DNA of 8,225 nt from Bacteroidales bacterium (GTDB lineage Bacteria; Bacteroidota; Bacteroidia; Bacteroidales; UBA1402). The stretch lies in the NCBI GenBank assembly GCA_023230125.1, contig JALNXZ010000058.1:1-8225 (forward strand), read 5' to 3'. The position numbers and the translations under genes are program-made. Shown here one piece after another: positions 1-6,761 of the stretch (position 1 is the stretch's first letter; every line of letters begins with the position of its first letter). Under the pieces are notes generated by a model that was given only the letters and a program-made list of their open reading frames with translations, was not told the DNA's origin and made no database searches.

Positions 1-1041
1 GCCCTTGCTGAGTTGGAAGAAGCCAGGATTGGCCGGACTTTTGACCGGCATCCTTTCGTCCCTTCCGGAAAACAGTTGGAGGAACGTTGTCATGAACTGT
101 TCTCGATTCAAGTGCAGGGACTTGCCAAACGTTTGGTGCATACGGAATGCAAACAGATAGTAATTGGTATTTCGGGAGGTTTGGATTCTACACTGGCTCT
201 TTTAGTGGCAGTGAAGACTTTCGATAAACTCGGTATTCCCAGAAAAAATATAGAGGGTATTACGATGCCTGGTTTCGGTACCACGGACAGAACCTATCAA
301 AATGCCATCGACCTGATACAATCCCTGGGCGTCCATTTCAGGAAAATATCCATTTGTCAGGCCGTGGATCAACATTTTAAGGATATTGGCCATGATCCGT
401 CCAAACAGGATGTCACTTACGAAAATTCCCAGGCACGCGAAAGAACCCAGATATTGATGGATATCAGCAATCAGACGAACGGGATGGTTATCGGAACCGG
501 CGACCTTTCCGAGTTGGCACTCGGTTGGGCAACTTACAATGGCGACCACATGTCCATGTATGGTGTGAATTGCGGGATACCTAAAACGCTGGTGCGATTT
601 ATGGTACAATGGGTCGCGGAAAACCAGATGGATGGTGCTACTGCCAAAATTCTGTCAGATGTGGTCGATACGCCTGTCAGTCCCGAGTTGCTGCCTGCCA
701 CCGATGATGGAAAGATATCTCAGAAAACGGAAGATCTGGTCGGCCCTTATGAATTGCATGATTTCTTTCTGTATTATGCCCTTCGTTTCGGTTTCCAGCC
801 ACGAAAGATTTTGTGGATGGCTTGCCGTGCTTTTGATGGCGTTTATGGCAAAGAAACCATCCTGTCTTGGCTCAGAATCTTTTATAAACGTTTTTTTGCT
901 CAGCAATTTAAACGTTCCTGCTTGCCTGATGGACCAAAAGTCGGCTCAGTGAGTCTTTCTCCGCGTGGAGACTGGCGGATGCCGAGTGATGCTGTTGTTC
1001 GTATTTGGTTAGAAGATCTAGAAATATCCGCTACCGTTTAA
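1..1041 (+). CDS. nadE: Glutamine-dependent NAD+ synthetase, C-terminal part (5' end cut by window edge)
   Basis: The enzyme makes NAD+ from deamido-NAD+ with ATP, using ammonia released from glutamine: the last step of NAD biosynthesis, in the cytosol. The frame is open from base 1, so the true start and the N-terminal glutaminase (CN-hydrolase) domain lie to the left; a TTG at 13 lies in frame but is not a credible start. The visible 346 residues hold the synthetase domain: the PP-loop ATP-binding motif SGGLDS (about residues 58-63 of the visible part), then the block around GTGDLSELALGWATYNGDH and VNCGIPKTLVRF, and the conserved tail GPYELHDFF, FKRS, GPKVGS and SPRGDWRMPSD. This tail matches the long two-domain NadE class known from Mycobacterium and many Bacteroidetes rather than the short ammonia-dependent form. 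No terminator is visible after the stop. The family call is firm; presence of the glutaminase domain is inferred. Confidence 0.95.
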   Translation, partial: ALAELEEARIGRTFDRHPFVPSGKQLEERCHELFSIQVQGLAKRLVHTECKQIVIGISGGLDSTLALLVAVKTFDKLGIPRKNIEGITMPGFGTTDRTYQNAIDLIQSLGVHFRKISICQAVDQHFKDIGHDPSKQDVTYENSQARERTQILMDISNQTNGMVIGTGDLSELALGWATYNGDHMSMYGVNCGIPKTLVRFMVQWVAENQMDGATAKILSDVVDTPVSPELLPATDDGKISQKTEDLVGPYELHDFFLYYALRFGFQPRKILWMACRAFDGVYGKETILSWLRIFYKRFFAQQFKRSCLPDGPKVGSVSLSPRGDWRMPSDAVVRIWLEDLEISATV

Positions 1042-1063
1042 AGGTTAAAATCACTAATTTTTA

Positions 1064-1071
1064 TAACTTTG
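1064..1071 (+). promoter_or_regulatory. Bacteroidetes-type -7 promoter element upstream of pgk
   Basis: TAACTTTG matches the Bacteroidetes primary sigma consensus TAnnTTTG exactly, and is followed by GCACGC. It lies in the 75-base gap between nadE and pgk. Transcription would start near 1077, giving a leader of about 40 bases. The matching -33 element is weak: no clear TTTG at the usual 19-21 base spacing, only the stretch around 1037-1047. The pgk start at 1117 is preceded by AATAAGG (1106-1112), a poor Shine-Dalgarno, which is normal for this phylum. Confidence 0.7.
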
Positions 1072-1116
1072 CACGCATTCTTTTAAAATCATTAATTATA
1101 AATTCAATAAGGTATT

Positions 1117-2376
1117 ATGCAGACAATTGACAAGTATCATTTTGCCGGAAAAAAAGCTTTTGTGCGCGTTGACTTCAATGTGCCCCTTGATGAGCAATTA
1201 AACATTACGGACGACAATCGTATTCGTGCGGCTTTGCCGACTCTGAAAAAAATTCTGGCCGATGGTGGTAGCCTCATTATAGGTTCTCATATGGGACGCC
1301 CAAAAAAAAATCCGAATCCAAAGTATTCGCTGAAATCCATCGTTAATCATATATCTGAGCTTCTTGATGTTCAAGTCCAATTTGCAACAGACTGCCAAAA
1401 AGCTGATGCTCAGGTGGCTGCTTTGAAACCAGGTGAAGCTTTGTTACTTGAAAACCTCCGTTTTTATGCTGAAGAAGAAGGTAAACCAAGAGGTTTGGCT
1501 GATGATGCGACTGATGAAGAAAAAGCCGCAGCAAAGAAGGCTGTTAAGGAAAGTCAGAAAGTCTTTACCGCCAAGTTGGCGTCTTATGCAGATTGTTATG
1601 TAAATGATGCATTCGGTACTGCTCACCGTGCACATGCTTCTACCGCTCTGATTGCCAAAAACTTCAGCGAAGAAAACAAGATGTTCGGATATCTGATGAA
1701 CAAAGAAGTAACAGCCGTTGAAAAACTAATGACCAATACCGCTCGTCCTTTCACTGCTATCATGGGGGGATCTAAAGTCTCTTCCAAAATTGATATCATC
1801 GAAAACTTACTTAGCAAGGTTGATAACCTCATCATTGCCGGTGGTATGACTTATACCTTCGTTAAAGCACTGGGTGGCAAAATTGGTACTTCCATTTGCG
1901 AAGACGACAAACGTGATCTGGCTCTTGACCTGATGAAAAAAGCCAAAGCAAACAATGTGAAGATCGTGATGGCAGTAGATGCCAAAATCGCTGATAAATT
2001 CAGCAACGATGCCAAGACTTCGTTCGTTAATGTCAACGAAATACCTGACGACATGATGGGTATGGATATCGGTCCTAAAACGGAAGCAATTTTTGCGGAA
2101 GTTATCAAGAATTCCAAGACCATCCTTTGGAACGGACCGACCGGCGTTTTTGAATTTGAGAACTTTTCACACGGTTCACGAGCTGTTGGTGAAGCCATCG
2201 TTGAAGCCACCAAAAATGGTGCTTTCTCCTTGGTAGGTGGCGGTGACTCTGTCGCCTGTGTCAATAAATTCGGATTGACTGACGGTGTTAGCTATGTATC
2301 TACCGGCGGCGGTGCTTTGCTTGAGGTCATCGAAGGCCGTGTGCTTCCTGGTATTGAAGCAATTCGCGGTTATTAG
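1117..2376 (+). CDS. pgk: Phosphoglycerate kinase
   Basis: A cytosolic glycolytic enzyme that moves a phosphate from 1,3-bisphosphoglycerate to ADP, giving ATP and 3-phosphoglycerate, and runs in reverse for gluconeogenesis. At 419 residues it has the usual bacterial length. The N-terminal domain shows the substrate-binding VDFNVP (Asp19, Asn21), SHMGRPK (residues 57-63), LLLENLRF and VNDAFGTAHRAHAS. The C-terminal nucleotide domain shows GGSKVSSK (Lys220), the glycine-rich IIAGGMTYTF, WNGPTGVFE (338-346), GGGDS (374-378) and STGGGALLE near the end. No expected residue is missing. The start at 1117 puts MQTIDKYHFAGKKAFVRVDFN at the N-terminus, as expected for the family. It has its own promoter and is followed after 25 bases, without a terminator, by a transporter gene that probably shares the transcript. 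Confidence 0.98.
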   Translation: MQTIDKYHFAGKKAFVRVDFNVPLDEQLNITDDNRIRAALPTLKKILADGGSLIIGSHMGRPKKNPNPKYSLKSIVNHISELLDVQVQFATDCQKADAQVAALKPGEALLLENLRFYAEEEGKPRGLADDATDEEKAAAKKAVKESQKVFTAKLASYADCYVNDAFGTAHRAHASTALIAKNFSEENKMFGYLMNKEVTAVEKLMTNTARPFTAIMGGSKVSSKIDIIENLLSKVDNLIIAGGMTYTFVKALGGKIGTSICEDDKRDLALDLMKKAKANNVKIVMAVDAKIADKFSNDAKTSFVNVNEIPDDMMGMDIGPKTEAIFAEVIKNSKTILWNGPTGVFEFENFSHGSRAVGEAIVEATKNGAFSLVGGGDSVACVNKFGLTDGVSYVSTGGGALLEVIEGRVLPGIEAIRGY

Positions 2377-2401
2377 TATATGACTTTTTAGAAAGAACAC
2401 T

Positions 2402-3772
2402 ATGACAAAAGTTCAAAAGTCAATCCGCAATTCTACAGTTGCGAGATGGGCTGCTCTTTGCATCGTTTCGTTTACGATGATGGCTGCTTACTTTTTCACC
2501 GACGTGATGTCTCCTTTGAAAACACTGCTTGAAAGCCAGATGGGGTGGGACAGTAGCGATTATGGTTTCTTCACCAGTGCTTATGGCTGGTTCAACGTGT
2601 TCTTTCTAATGCTGATTTTTGGAGGTTTTATTCTGGACAAAATGGGTATCCGTTTTACAGGTGTGACTTCCTCTTTGTTGATGGTGATCGGAGCAGGTAT
2701 CAAATATTATGCTATCGCTACCCCAACATTGGCTGCTACACTGATCATTGGTATAAATGGACAGGTCATGATTGCCGCGCTCGGTTTCGCCATCTTTGGG
2801 GTCGGATGTGAAGTTTCAGGTATCACGGTTTCGAAAATCATTGTTAAATGGTTCAAAGGAAAAGAAATGGCAACTGCCATGGGTATCCAGGTGGCTTTGG
2901 CAAGAATTGGAACAGCTTTAGCCATGGGTTTTACAGTACCATTTGCCAATCTGTTTAAGACAGAAGAAGGAGCATCTCTTTCTGCTCCCATCCTTTTAGG
3001 AGCTATTGCATTGTGTGCCGGCTTGATAGCCTTTTTCATCTATACATTTATGGATAAGAAGCTGGATCAGGAAATCAGTGATGCTTCCACGGGTGAAAAC
3101 GAAGAAAGTTTCCGTTTGGCAGATGTGAAAATGATTTTGATAAATAAAGGCTTCTGGTTGATTGCTTTGCTTTGTGTCCTGTTTTATTCCTGTGTTTTCC
3201 CATTCCTTAAATACGCTACTGATTTGATGGTGAATAAATTCGCTGTAAATCCGGATTTGGCCGGACTTATACCCATGTTGCTACCCTTTGGAACGATCTT
3301 GCTGACTCCGTTATTCGGTGGTATTTATGACAAGAAAGGCAAGGGTGCTTCCATCATGATTTTGGGTGCTTTCATGTTGCTGTTTGTACACTTGGTATTC
3401 TCGGTACCATTCCTGAACAATTGGATATTAGCTGTTGCTCTGATGATTTTTCTTGGAATTGCGTTTTCGCTGGTACCTTCTGCCATGTGGCCTTCGGTTG
3501 CAAAAATCATTCCTGAGAAGCAGTTGGGTACAGCTTACGCACTGATTTTCTATATCCAAAACATTGGTCTGATGGGTGTCCCTTTTTTGATAGGGAAAGT
3601 GCTTGAAAATTTTTGTAAAACCACTTCGCCCGATGGTGCAATATCCTATGACTATACCTTGGTGATGATGATGTTTTCAGTTTTGGCCGTCTTTTCCATT
3701 ATCGTGGCTTATGCACTGAAGAGAGAAGACAAGAAGAAAGGTTACGGACTGGAACAGAAAAATGTAGCTTAA
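2402..3772 (+). CDS. Major facilitator superfamily (MFS) transporter, substrate unknown
   Basis: An inner-membrane secondary transporter of 456 residues, with about 12 hydrophobic segments in two six-helix halves. A polar N-terminus (about residues 1-15) precedes the first helix. The loop between helices 2 and 3 carries the MFS motif A, seen as GGFILDKMG (residues 74-82), and the equivalent loop of the second half carries GGIYDKKGKG (about 305-314). A charged central loop (about residues 216-240, with DKKLDQE and GENEESF) separates the halves; the C-terminal tail is Lys-rich and cytoplasmic. It broadly resembles the poorly characterised bacterial MFS group that shares features with eukaryotic MFSD1 and with the nitrate/organic-anion branch, but nothing in the sequence fixes the substrate. 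The start at 2402 follows GAAAGAA, a modest ribosome-binding site. It sits 25 bases after pgk and just before a strong terminator, so it is likely the last gene of the pgk transcript. Confidence 0.9.
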   Translation: MTKVQKSIRNSTVARWAALCIVSFTMMAAYFFTDVMSPLKTLLESQMGWDSSDYGFFTSAYGWFNVFFLMLIFGGFILDKMGIRFTGVTSSLLMVIGAGIKYYAIATPTLAATLIIGINGQVMIAALGFAIFGVGCEVSGITVSKIIVKWFKGKEMATAMGIQVALARIGTALAMGFTVPFANLFKTEEGASLSAPILLGAIALCAGLIAFFIYTFMDKKLDQEISDASTGENEESFRLADVKMILINKGFWLIALLCVLFYSCVFPFLKYATDLMVNKFAVNPDLAGLIPMLLPFGTILLTPLFGGIYDKKGKGASIMILGAFMLLFVHLVFSVPFLNNWILAVALMIFLGIAFSLVPSAMWPSVAKIIPEKQLGTAYALIFYIQNIGLMGVPFLIGKVLENFCKTTSPDGAISYDYTLVMMMFSVLAVFSIIVAYALKREDKKKGYGLEQKNVA

Positions 3773-3801
3773 TGTATTGAAATATAACCTGATTGATAGG
3801 G

Positions 3802-3837
3802 TGGCCTCGAGTTTTATTGCTTGAGGCCATTTTTTTT
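3802..3837 (+). terminator. Intrinsic (Rho-independent) terminator after the MFS transporter gene
   Basis: A 10-base-pair stem, TGGCCTCGAG (3802-3811) with CTTGAGGCCA (3820-3829), pairs throughout with one G-U wobble. The loop has 8 bases, and a run of eight T residues follows (3830-3837). It begins 29 bases after the MFS stop codon, so it ends the pgk-transporter unit and insulates the efflux operon downstream. Confidence 0.93.
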
Positions 3838-3856
3838 CCTAAAAAAGCCGAGAATT

Positions 3857-3888
3857 TTTGCATAATACAAAAAAACATTCTTTCTTTG
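3857..3888 (+). promoter_or_regulatory. Probable Bacteroidetes-type promoter of the efflux operon
   Basis: TTTG at 3857-3860 fits the -33 element and TTTCTTTG at 3881-3888 fits the -7 element (TAnnTTTG) with one mismatch. The 20-base spacer is within the usual 19-21. Transcription would start near 3893-3895, giving a short leader of about 27 bases before the TetR start at 3921. The promoter stands directly after the terminator of the preceding unit, so it is probably the main promoter for the genes from 3921 onward. Confidence 0.6.
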
Positions 3889-3892
3889 CGTA

Positions 3893-3908
3893 TTAATAGA
3901 CCTATTAA
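3893..3908 (+). promoter_or_regulatory. Candidate operator for the TetR-family regulator
   Basis: TTAATAG-AC-CTATTAA is a perfect inverted repeat of two 7-base arms around a 2-base centre. It lies on the predicted transcription start, 5 bases after the -7 box and 13 bases before the regulator's start codon. A second, overlapping palindrome CTATT-A-AATAG occupies 3902-3912. Size and position suit TetR-family autorepression. The AT-rich makeup means chance palindromes are possible, so the assignment is inference. Confidence 0.5.
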
Positions 3909-3920
3909 ATAGTATTATTA

Positions 3921-4541
3921 ATGATCAGGACCCAAAACAATACGACGGAACAGTGTATCATGGAAGCAGCGGAGGCATTGTTTCTGGATAAGGGTTACGC
4001 CAGAACGTCCACCATTGAAATAGCCCGTGTGGTCGGATGCAACCAAACACTTGTGCATTATTACTTTCGCTCGAAAGAAAATCTTTTCAAGCAAGTTTTT
4101 GAAAACAAGATTAAAAGTTTCTGTTTTTCTCTGCTGGAAATCAGTGAAGAGGATCTGCCTTTTAAAGAAAAATTGGAGAAGCGCATCGGCAATCATTTTG
4201 ATATGCTTAAAGTGAACAGTAAATTGCCGATTTTGTTATTTAATGAGGTTCATACAAATCAGGACCTTGCCCGGAAAATATTTGCAGACGTAGGACATTT
4301 GCCCTTATCTATTATTGCACATCTGCAGTTGGAACTAGATGTGGAATACGAAAACGGATGTATTTGCAAGACTGATGCCGCGGCCTTGCTGTTTTCCATT
4401 TTTTCGCTGAATGTAATGACTTTTATTGGTTCTCCACTCTTGCGGCTTTTTGCCGAAAATTCGAAAGAAAAAATGGACGCTATTCTGGAACAAAGAAGAG
4501 CTGAGAATATCCGACTGATCATGAATAGTTTGAACCCTTGA
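3921..4541 (+). CDS. TetR/AcrR-family transcriptional regulator of the efflux operon
   Basis: A 206-residue DNA-binding repressor type protein. The N-terminal TetR domain is clear: IMEAAEALFLDKGYARTS (about residues 13-30), then the helix-turn-helix STIEIARVVGCNQTLVHYYF (about 30-49), followed by the family hallmark RSKENLFKQVFE (50-61). The C-terminal two thirds is helical and variable, as expected for the ligand-binding and dimerisation domain; no ligand can be read from it. It is the first gene of a tight cluster encoding an outer-membrane channel, adaptor and two ABC ATPases, and the next gene starts 12 bases after its stop. By position it matches CecR (YbiH), the TetR regulator beside E. 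coli ybhGFSR. Autoregulation through the palindrome at 3893-3908 is likely but inferred. The start at 3921 is the first ATG after the promoter and gives the usual short polar tail before helix 1. Confidence 0.93.
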   Translation: MIRTQNNTTEQCIMEAAEALFLDKGYARTSTIEIARVVGCNQTLVHYYFRSKENLFKQVFENKIKSFCFSLLEISEEDLPFKEKLEKRIGNHFDMLKVNSKLPILLFNEVHTNQDLARKIFADVGHLPLSIIAHLQLELDVEYENGCICKTDAAALLFSIFSLNVMTFIGSPLLRLFAENSKEKMDAILEQRRAENIRLIMNSLNP

Positions 4542-4544
4542 ATA

Positions 4545-4556
4545 AATGAATGAATG
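4545..4556 (+). repeat. Three tandem AATG units at the TolC-like gene start
   Basis: Three copies of AATG give ATG triplets at 4546, 4550 and 4554, one in each frame. Only 4554 opens the long TolC-like frame. The first opens a three-codon frame (Met-Asn-Glu) whose TGA stop (4555-4557) overlaps the real start codon. No Shine-Dalgarno is visible, so ribosomes ending on the TetR gene (stop at 4539-4541) may restart here. Confidence 0.6.
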
Positions 4557-5819
4557 AAAACATCTGCAGTTTTGTTTGCCATCATAACCCTTTCTTCGAT
4601 GCAAGCTTTTGGTCAGTTTACTATAGACCAATGCCAGGAAAAGGCCAGGCAGAATTATCCACAGATCAAGCAGTTCGGCTTGATTGAAAAATCCCTGGAA
4701 TTCAACCTGTCCAATGCCGGGAAAGCCTATTTGCCCCAGGTTTCCTTTACGGCCAAAGCGACCTATCAATCGGATGCCATCAGCTTAGATGTGCCGATTG
4801 GGCTACAAACCCTGTCCATCCATCAAAGCAAAGACCAGTATCAGGCCGTGCTGGATGTGAACCAGACCCTTTGGGACGGTGGCACGACTTCTATACAAAA
4901 GAAAGTGCACCGGGACAATGCCTCTATCGAAAGTCAAAAGCTGGAAGTCGACCTCTATGCCATCAAGGACAGGGTCAACCAGCTTTATTTCGGGTGTTTG
5001 CTGATTGATGAACAATTGCTGCAGAATGCCGTCTTGAACACGGAGTTGCAGACCAACTATGACAAGGTGGCGTCTTACATGCGAAACGGAGTCGCCAATC
5101 AAGCCGATCTTGACGCTGTCAGACTTGAACAGTTGAACAACGGCCAAAGGCGGACGGAATTGCTGGCAGCCCGGAAATCCTACCGCGAAATGCTTTCAGC
5201 CATGATGGGCGTGGCACTGACTGATGAATCAAGTCTGGAGAAACCGTCCATACCCATGGAGGTATTTGATGAAACAATGCTCAAGCGCCCTGAAGTCGGC
5301 TTATTCGACCGGCAATTAAGTTTGATCGATCACCAAACTGATATGGTCAAATCGGGTACACAACCTAAAGTGGGACTTTTTGTTCAAGGGGGATATGGAA
5401 GGCCGGGGCTCAATATGCTGCAAAACGACTTTTCTCCTTTTTATATAGGTGGTGTTCGGCTGTCGTGGAACATCAGCGGTTTTTACACTCAAAAGAACAA
5501 TCTCAATAATCTGAGAATCAATAAGGAAATGGTCTCCAACCAGAAAGAAACATTCCTATTCAACAATAGCCTGAAAATCAAGCAGCAAAACAATGAATTG
5601 GATATGATGCGCCAGCTGCTTCAGGATGATGAAGAGATTATCCGGCTGCATGTCAACCTGAAAAAAGCATCCGAGGCAAAAGTGGAAAATGGTGTTCAGT
5701 CGGTGACCGACCTGTTGCGTGAAGTCAATGCAGAGAGTATGGCCATACAGCAAAAATCCCTGCATGAGATGCAATTGTTGCTGGATATCTACAATTTAAA
5801 ATACAGTACAAACAACTAA
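4554..5819 (+). CDS. TolC-family outer-membrane efflux channel protein
   Basis: Forms the outer-membrane and periplasmic exit duct of a tripartite efflux pump. The 421 residues begin with a signal peptide (MKTSAVLF... to AFG), with likely signal peptidase I cleavage after Gly20, leaving QFTIDQCQEKARQNYPQIKQ, the usual first helix of the family. Two repeated halves follow. The first has AYLPQVSFTAKATYQ (strand entering the barrel), then a long helical stretch (about residues 125-230) including NGVANQADLDAVRLEQ, a family hallmark. The second has KSGTQPKVGLFVQGGYG and LSWNISGFYTQKNNLNNLRI, then a helix ending in NGVQSVTDLLREVNAESMA. It follows the TetR gene by 12 bases and precedes the adaptor by 17. 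Having its own channel gene inside the operon differs from E. coli ybhGFSR, where the locus has none. The start at 4554 is chosen because the signal peptide begins there directly. Confidence 0.95.
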   Translation: MKTSAVLFAIITLSSMQAFGQFTIDQCQEKARQNYPQIKQFGLIEKSLEFNLSNAGKAYLPQVSFTAKATYQSDAISLDVPIGLQTLSIHQSKDQYQAVLDVNQTLWDGGTTSIQKKVHRDNASIESQKLEVDLYAIKDRVNQLYFGCLLIDEQLLQNAVLNTELQTNYDKVASYMRNGVANQADLDAVRLEQLNNGQRRTELLAARKSYREMLSAMMGVALTDESSLEKPSIPMEVFDETMLKRPEVGLFDRQLSLIDHQTDMVKSGTQPKVGLFVQGGYGRPGLNMLQNDFSPFYIGGVRLSWNISGFYTQKNNLNNLRINKEMVSNQKETFLFNNSLKIKQQNNELDMMRQLLQDDEEIIRLHVNLKKASEAKVENGVQSVTDLLREVNAESMAIQQKSLHEMQLLLDIYNLKYSTNN

Positions 5820-5836
5820 TATTCAAATAAAACCAA

Positions 5837-6754
5837 ATGGAAACCATCATTAAGAAATTCAAATACCCGATGTTGGCCTTCGGGATGGCAATAACCTTAT
5901 GTGCCTGCGGAAATTCAGATGCGTTGACGGACGCTTCAGGTACTTTTGAGTCTACTGAAATCATTGTTTCATCGGAGGCAAACGGCAAGATCATGCTTTT
6001 TGACTTGCAGGAAGGACAGCAGTTGAAAGCCGGGGAAACTATTGGTTATATTGATACGATACAGCTTTATTTGCGCAAAAGGCAGTTACTTGCCAGCATT
6101 CAGGCTTCTCAAAGCAGAACACCGGATGTCAATGTGCAGGTGGCAGCCATTCAACAACAAATTGCTACAGCCAAGATAGAGCAAACAAGGGTGATCAATC
6201 TTTTGGCGTCCTGTGCAGCCAATCAAAAGCAATTGGATGACATCGATGCCCAGATAGAGGTGCTACAAAAACAGTTGCGGGCTAATAGAGAAACGCTTGT
6301 GAACAACAGCAAAGGCATCAGCAAGGAAAGTGAGTCCCTGAAAAGTCAGGTGGCACAAATTGACGACCAACTGCATAAATCCAGCATTACAAGTCCCATC
6401 AACGGCACAGTCCTGGTGAAGTATGCCGAGGCTGGAGAGCTGGCTACGCAGGGTAGGAGCCTGTTCAAGGTGGCAGATATGGAAAACATGATATTGCGTG
6501 CCTATGTGACCGCCGATCAATTGGCAAAGCTCATGGTGGGACAAACGGTCGGAGTCAATGCTGAATTTGGATCCGAAGGAAACAAAGCCTATCAGGGAAA
6601 AGTAGCCTGGATATCCTCCAAGGCTGAATTTACACCGAAAACCATTCAAACCAGAGATGAAAGGGCCAATTTGGTGTATGCGGTCAAAGTTGATGTAAAG
6701 AATGACGGAAACCTCAAGATAGGGATGTACGGAGGAATCAAATTCAAGAAATAA
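5837..6754 (+). CDS. HlyD/YbhG-type periplasmic adaptor (membrane fusion) lipoprotein
   Basis: Bridges the inner-membrane ABC transporter and the TolC-like channel. The 305-residue protein starts with a short signal sequence ending in the lipobox-like LCAC, with Cys24 the likely lipidated residue, so it is probably membrane-anchored by lipid rather than by a helix. The first half of the lipoyl (barrel-sandwich) domain is at about residues 37-75 (STEIIVSSEANGKIMLF, EGQQLKAGETIGYID). A long, Gln-rich coiled-coil hairpin spans about 78-181. The second lipoyl half follows with SSITSPINGTVLVKYAEAGE (182 on), then a beta-barrel region (LRAYVTADQLAKLMVGQTVGV) ending at GMYGGIKF. The domain order is that of the HlyD_D23/YbhG group. 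It sits 17 bases after the TolC-like gene and 7 before the first ATPase gene. No RND or MFS pump gene is nearby, so an ABC partner is clear. Confidence 0.94.
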   Translation: METIIKKFKYPMLAFGMAITLCACGNSDALTDASGTFESTEIIVSSEANGKIMLFDLQEGQQLKAGETIGYIDTIQLYLRKRQLLASIQASQSRTPDVNVQVAAIQQQIATAKIEQTRVINLLASCAANQKQLDDIDAQIEVLQKQLRANRETLVNNSKGISKESESLKSQVAQIDDQLHKSSITSPINGTVLVKYAEAGELATQGRSLFKVADMENMILRAYVTADQLAKLMVGQTVGVNAEFGSEGNKAYQGKVAWISSKAEFTPKTIQTRDERANLVYAVKVDVKNDGNLKIGMYGGIKFKK

Positions 6755-6761
6755 TACAGTA

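Noticed and set aside
13..15. TTG at 13 as the start of a short stand-alone NAD+ synthetase.
   Set aside because: The frame stays open to base 1 and the C-terminal motifs belong to the long two-domain NadE class, so the window edge has cut the gene.
1851..2264. A 137-codon open frame on the minus strand inside pgk.
   Set aside because: It lies fully antisense to a clearly real, conserved gene, has no promoter or ribosome-binding site, and its Ser/Thr/Pro-rich translation looks like the complement of pgk codons.
3773..3920. A riboswitch or small RNA in the 148-base gap.
   Set aside because: The gap is fully accounted for by the terminator, a promoter and a short operator-like palindrome; no conserved RNA element is recognisable and the predicted leader is only about 27 bases.
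4335..4769. A 144-codon minus-strand open frame spanning the TetR-TolC junction.
   Set aside because: It is antisense to two well-supported genes, its translation shows no recognisable motif, and no transcription signal faces it.
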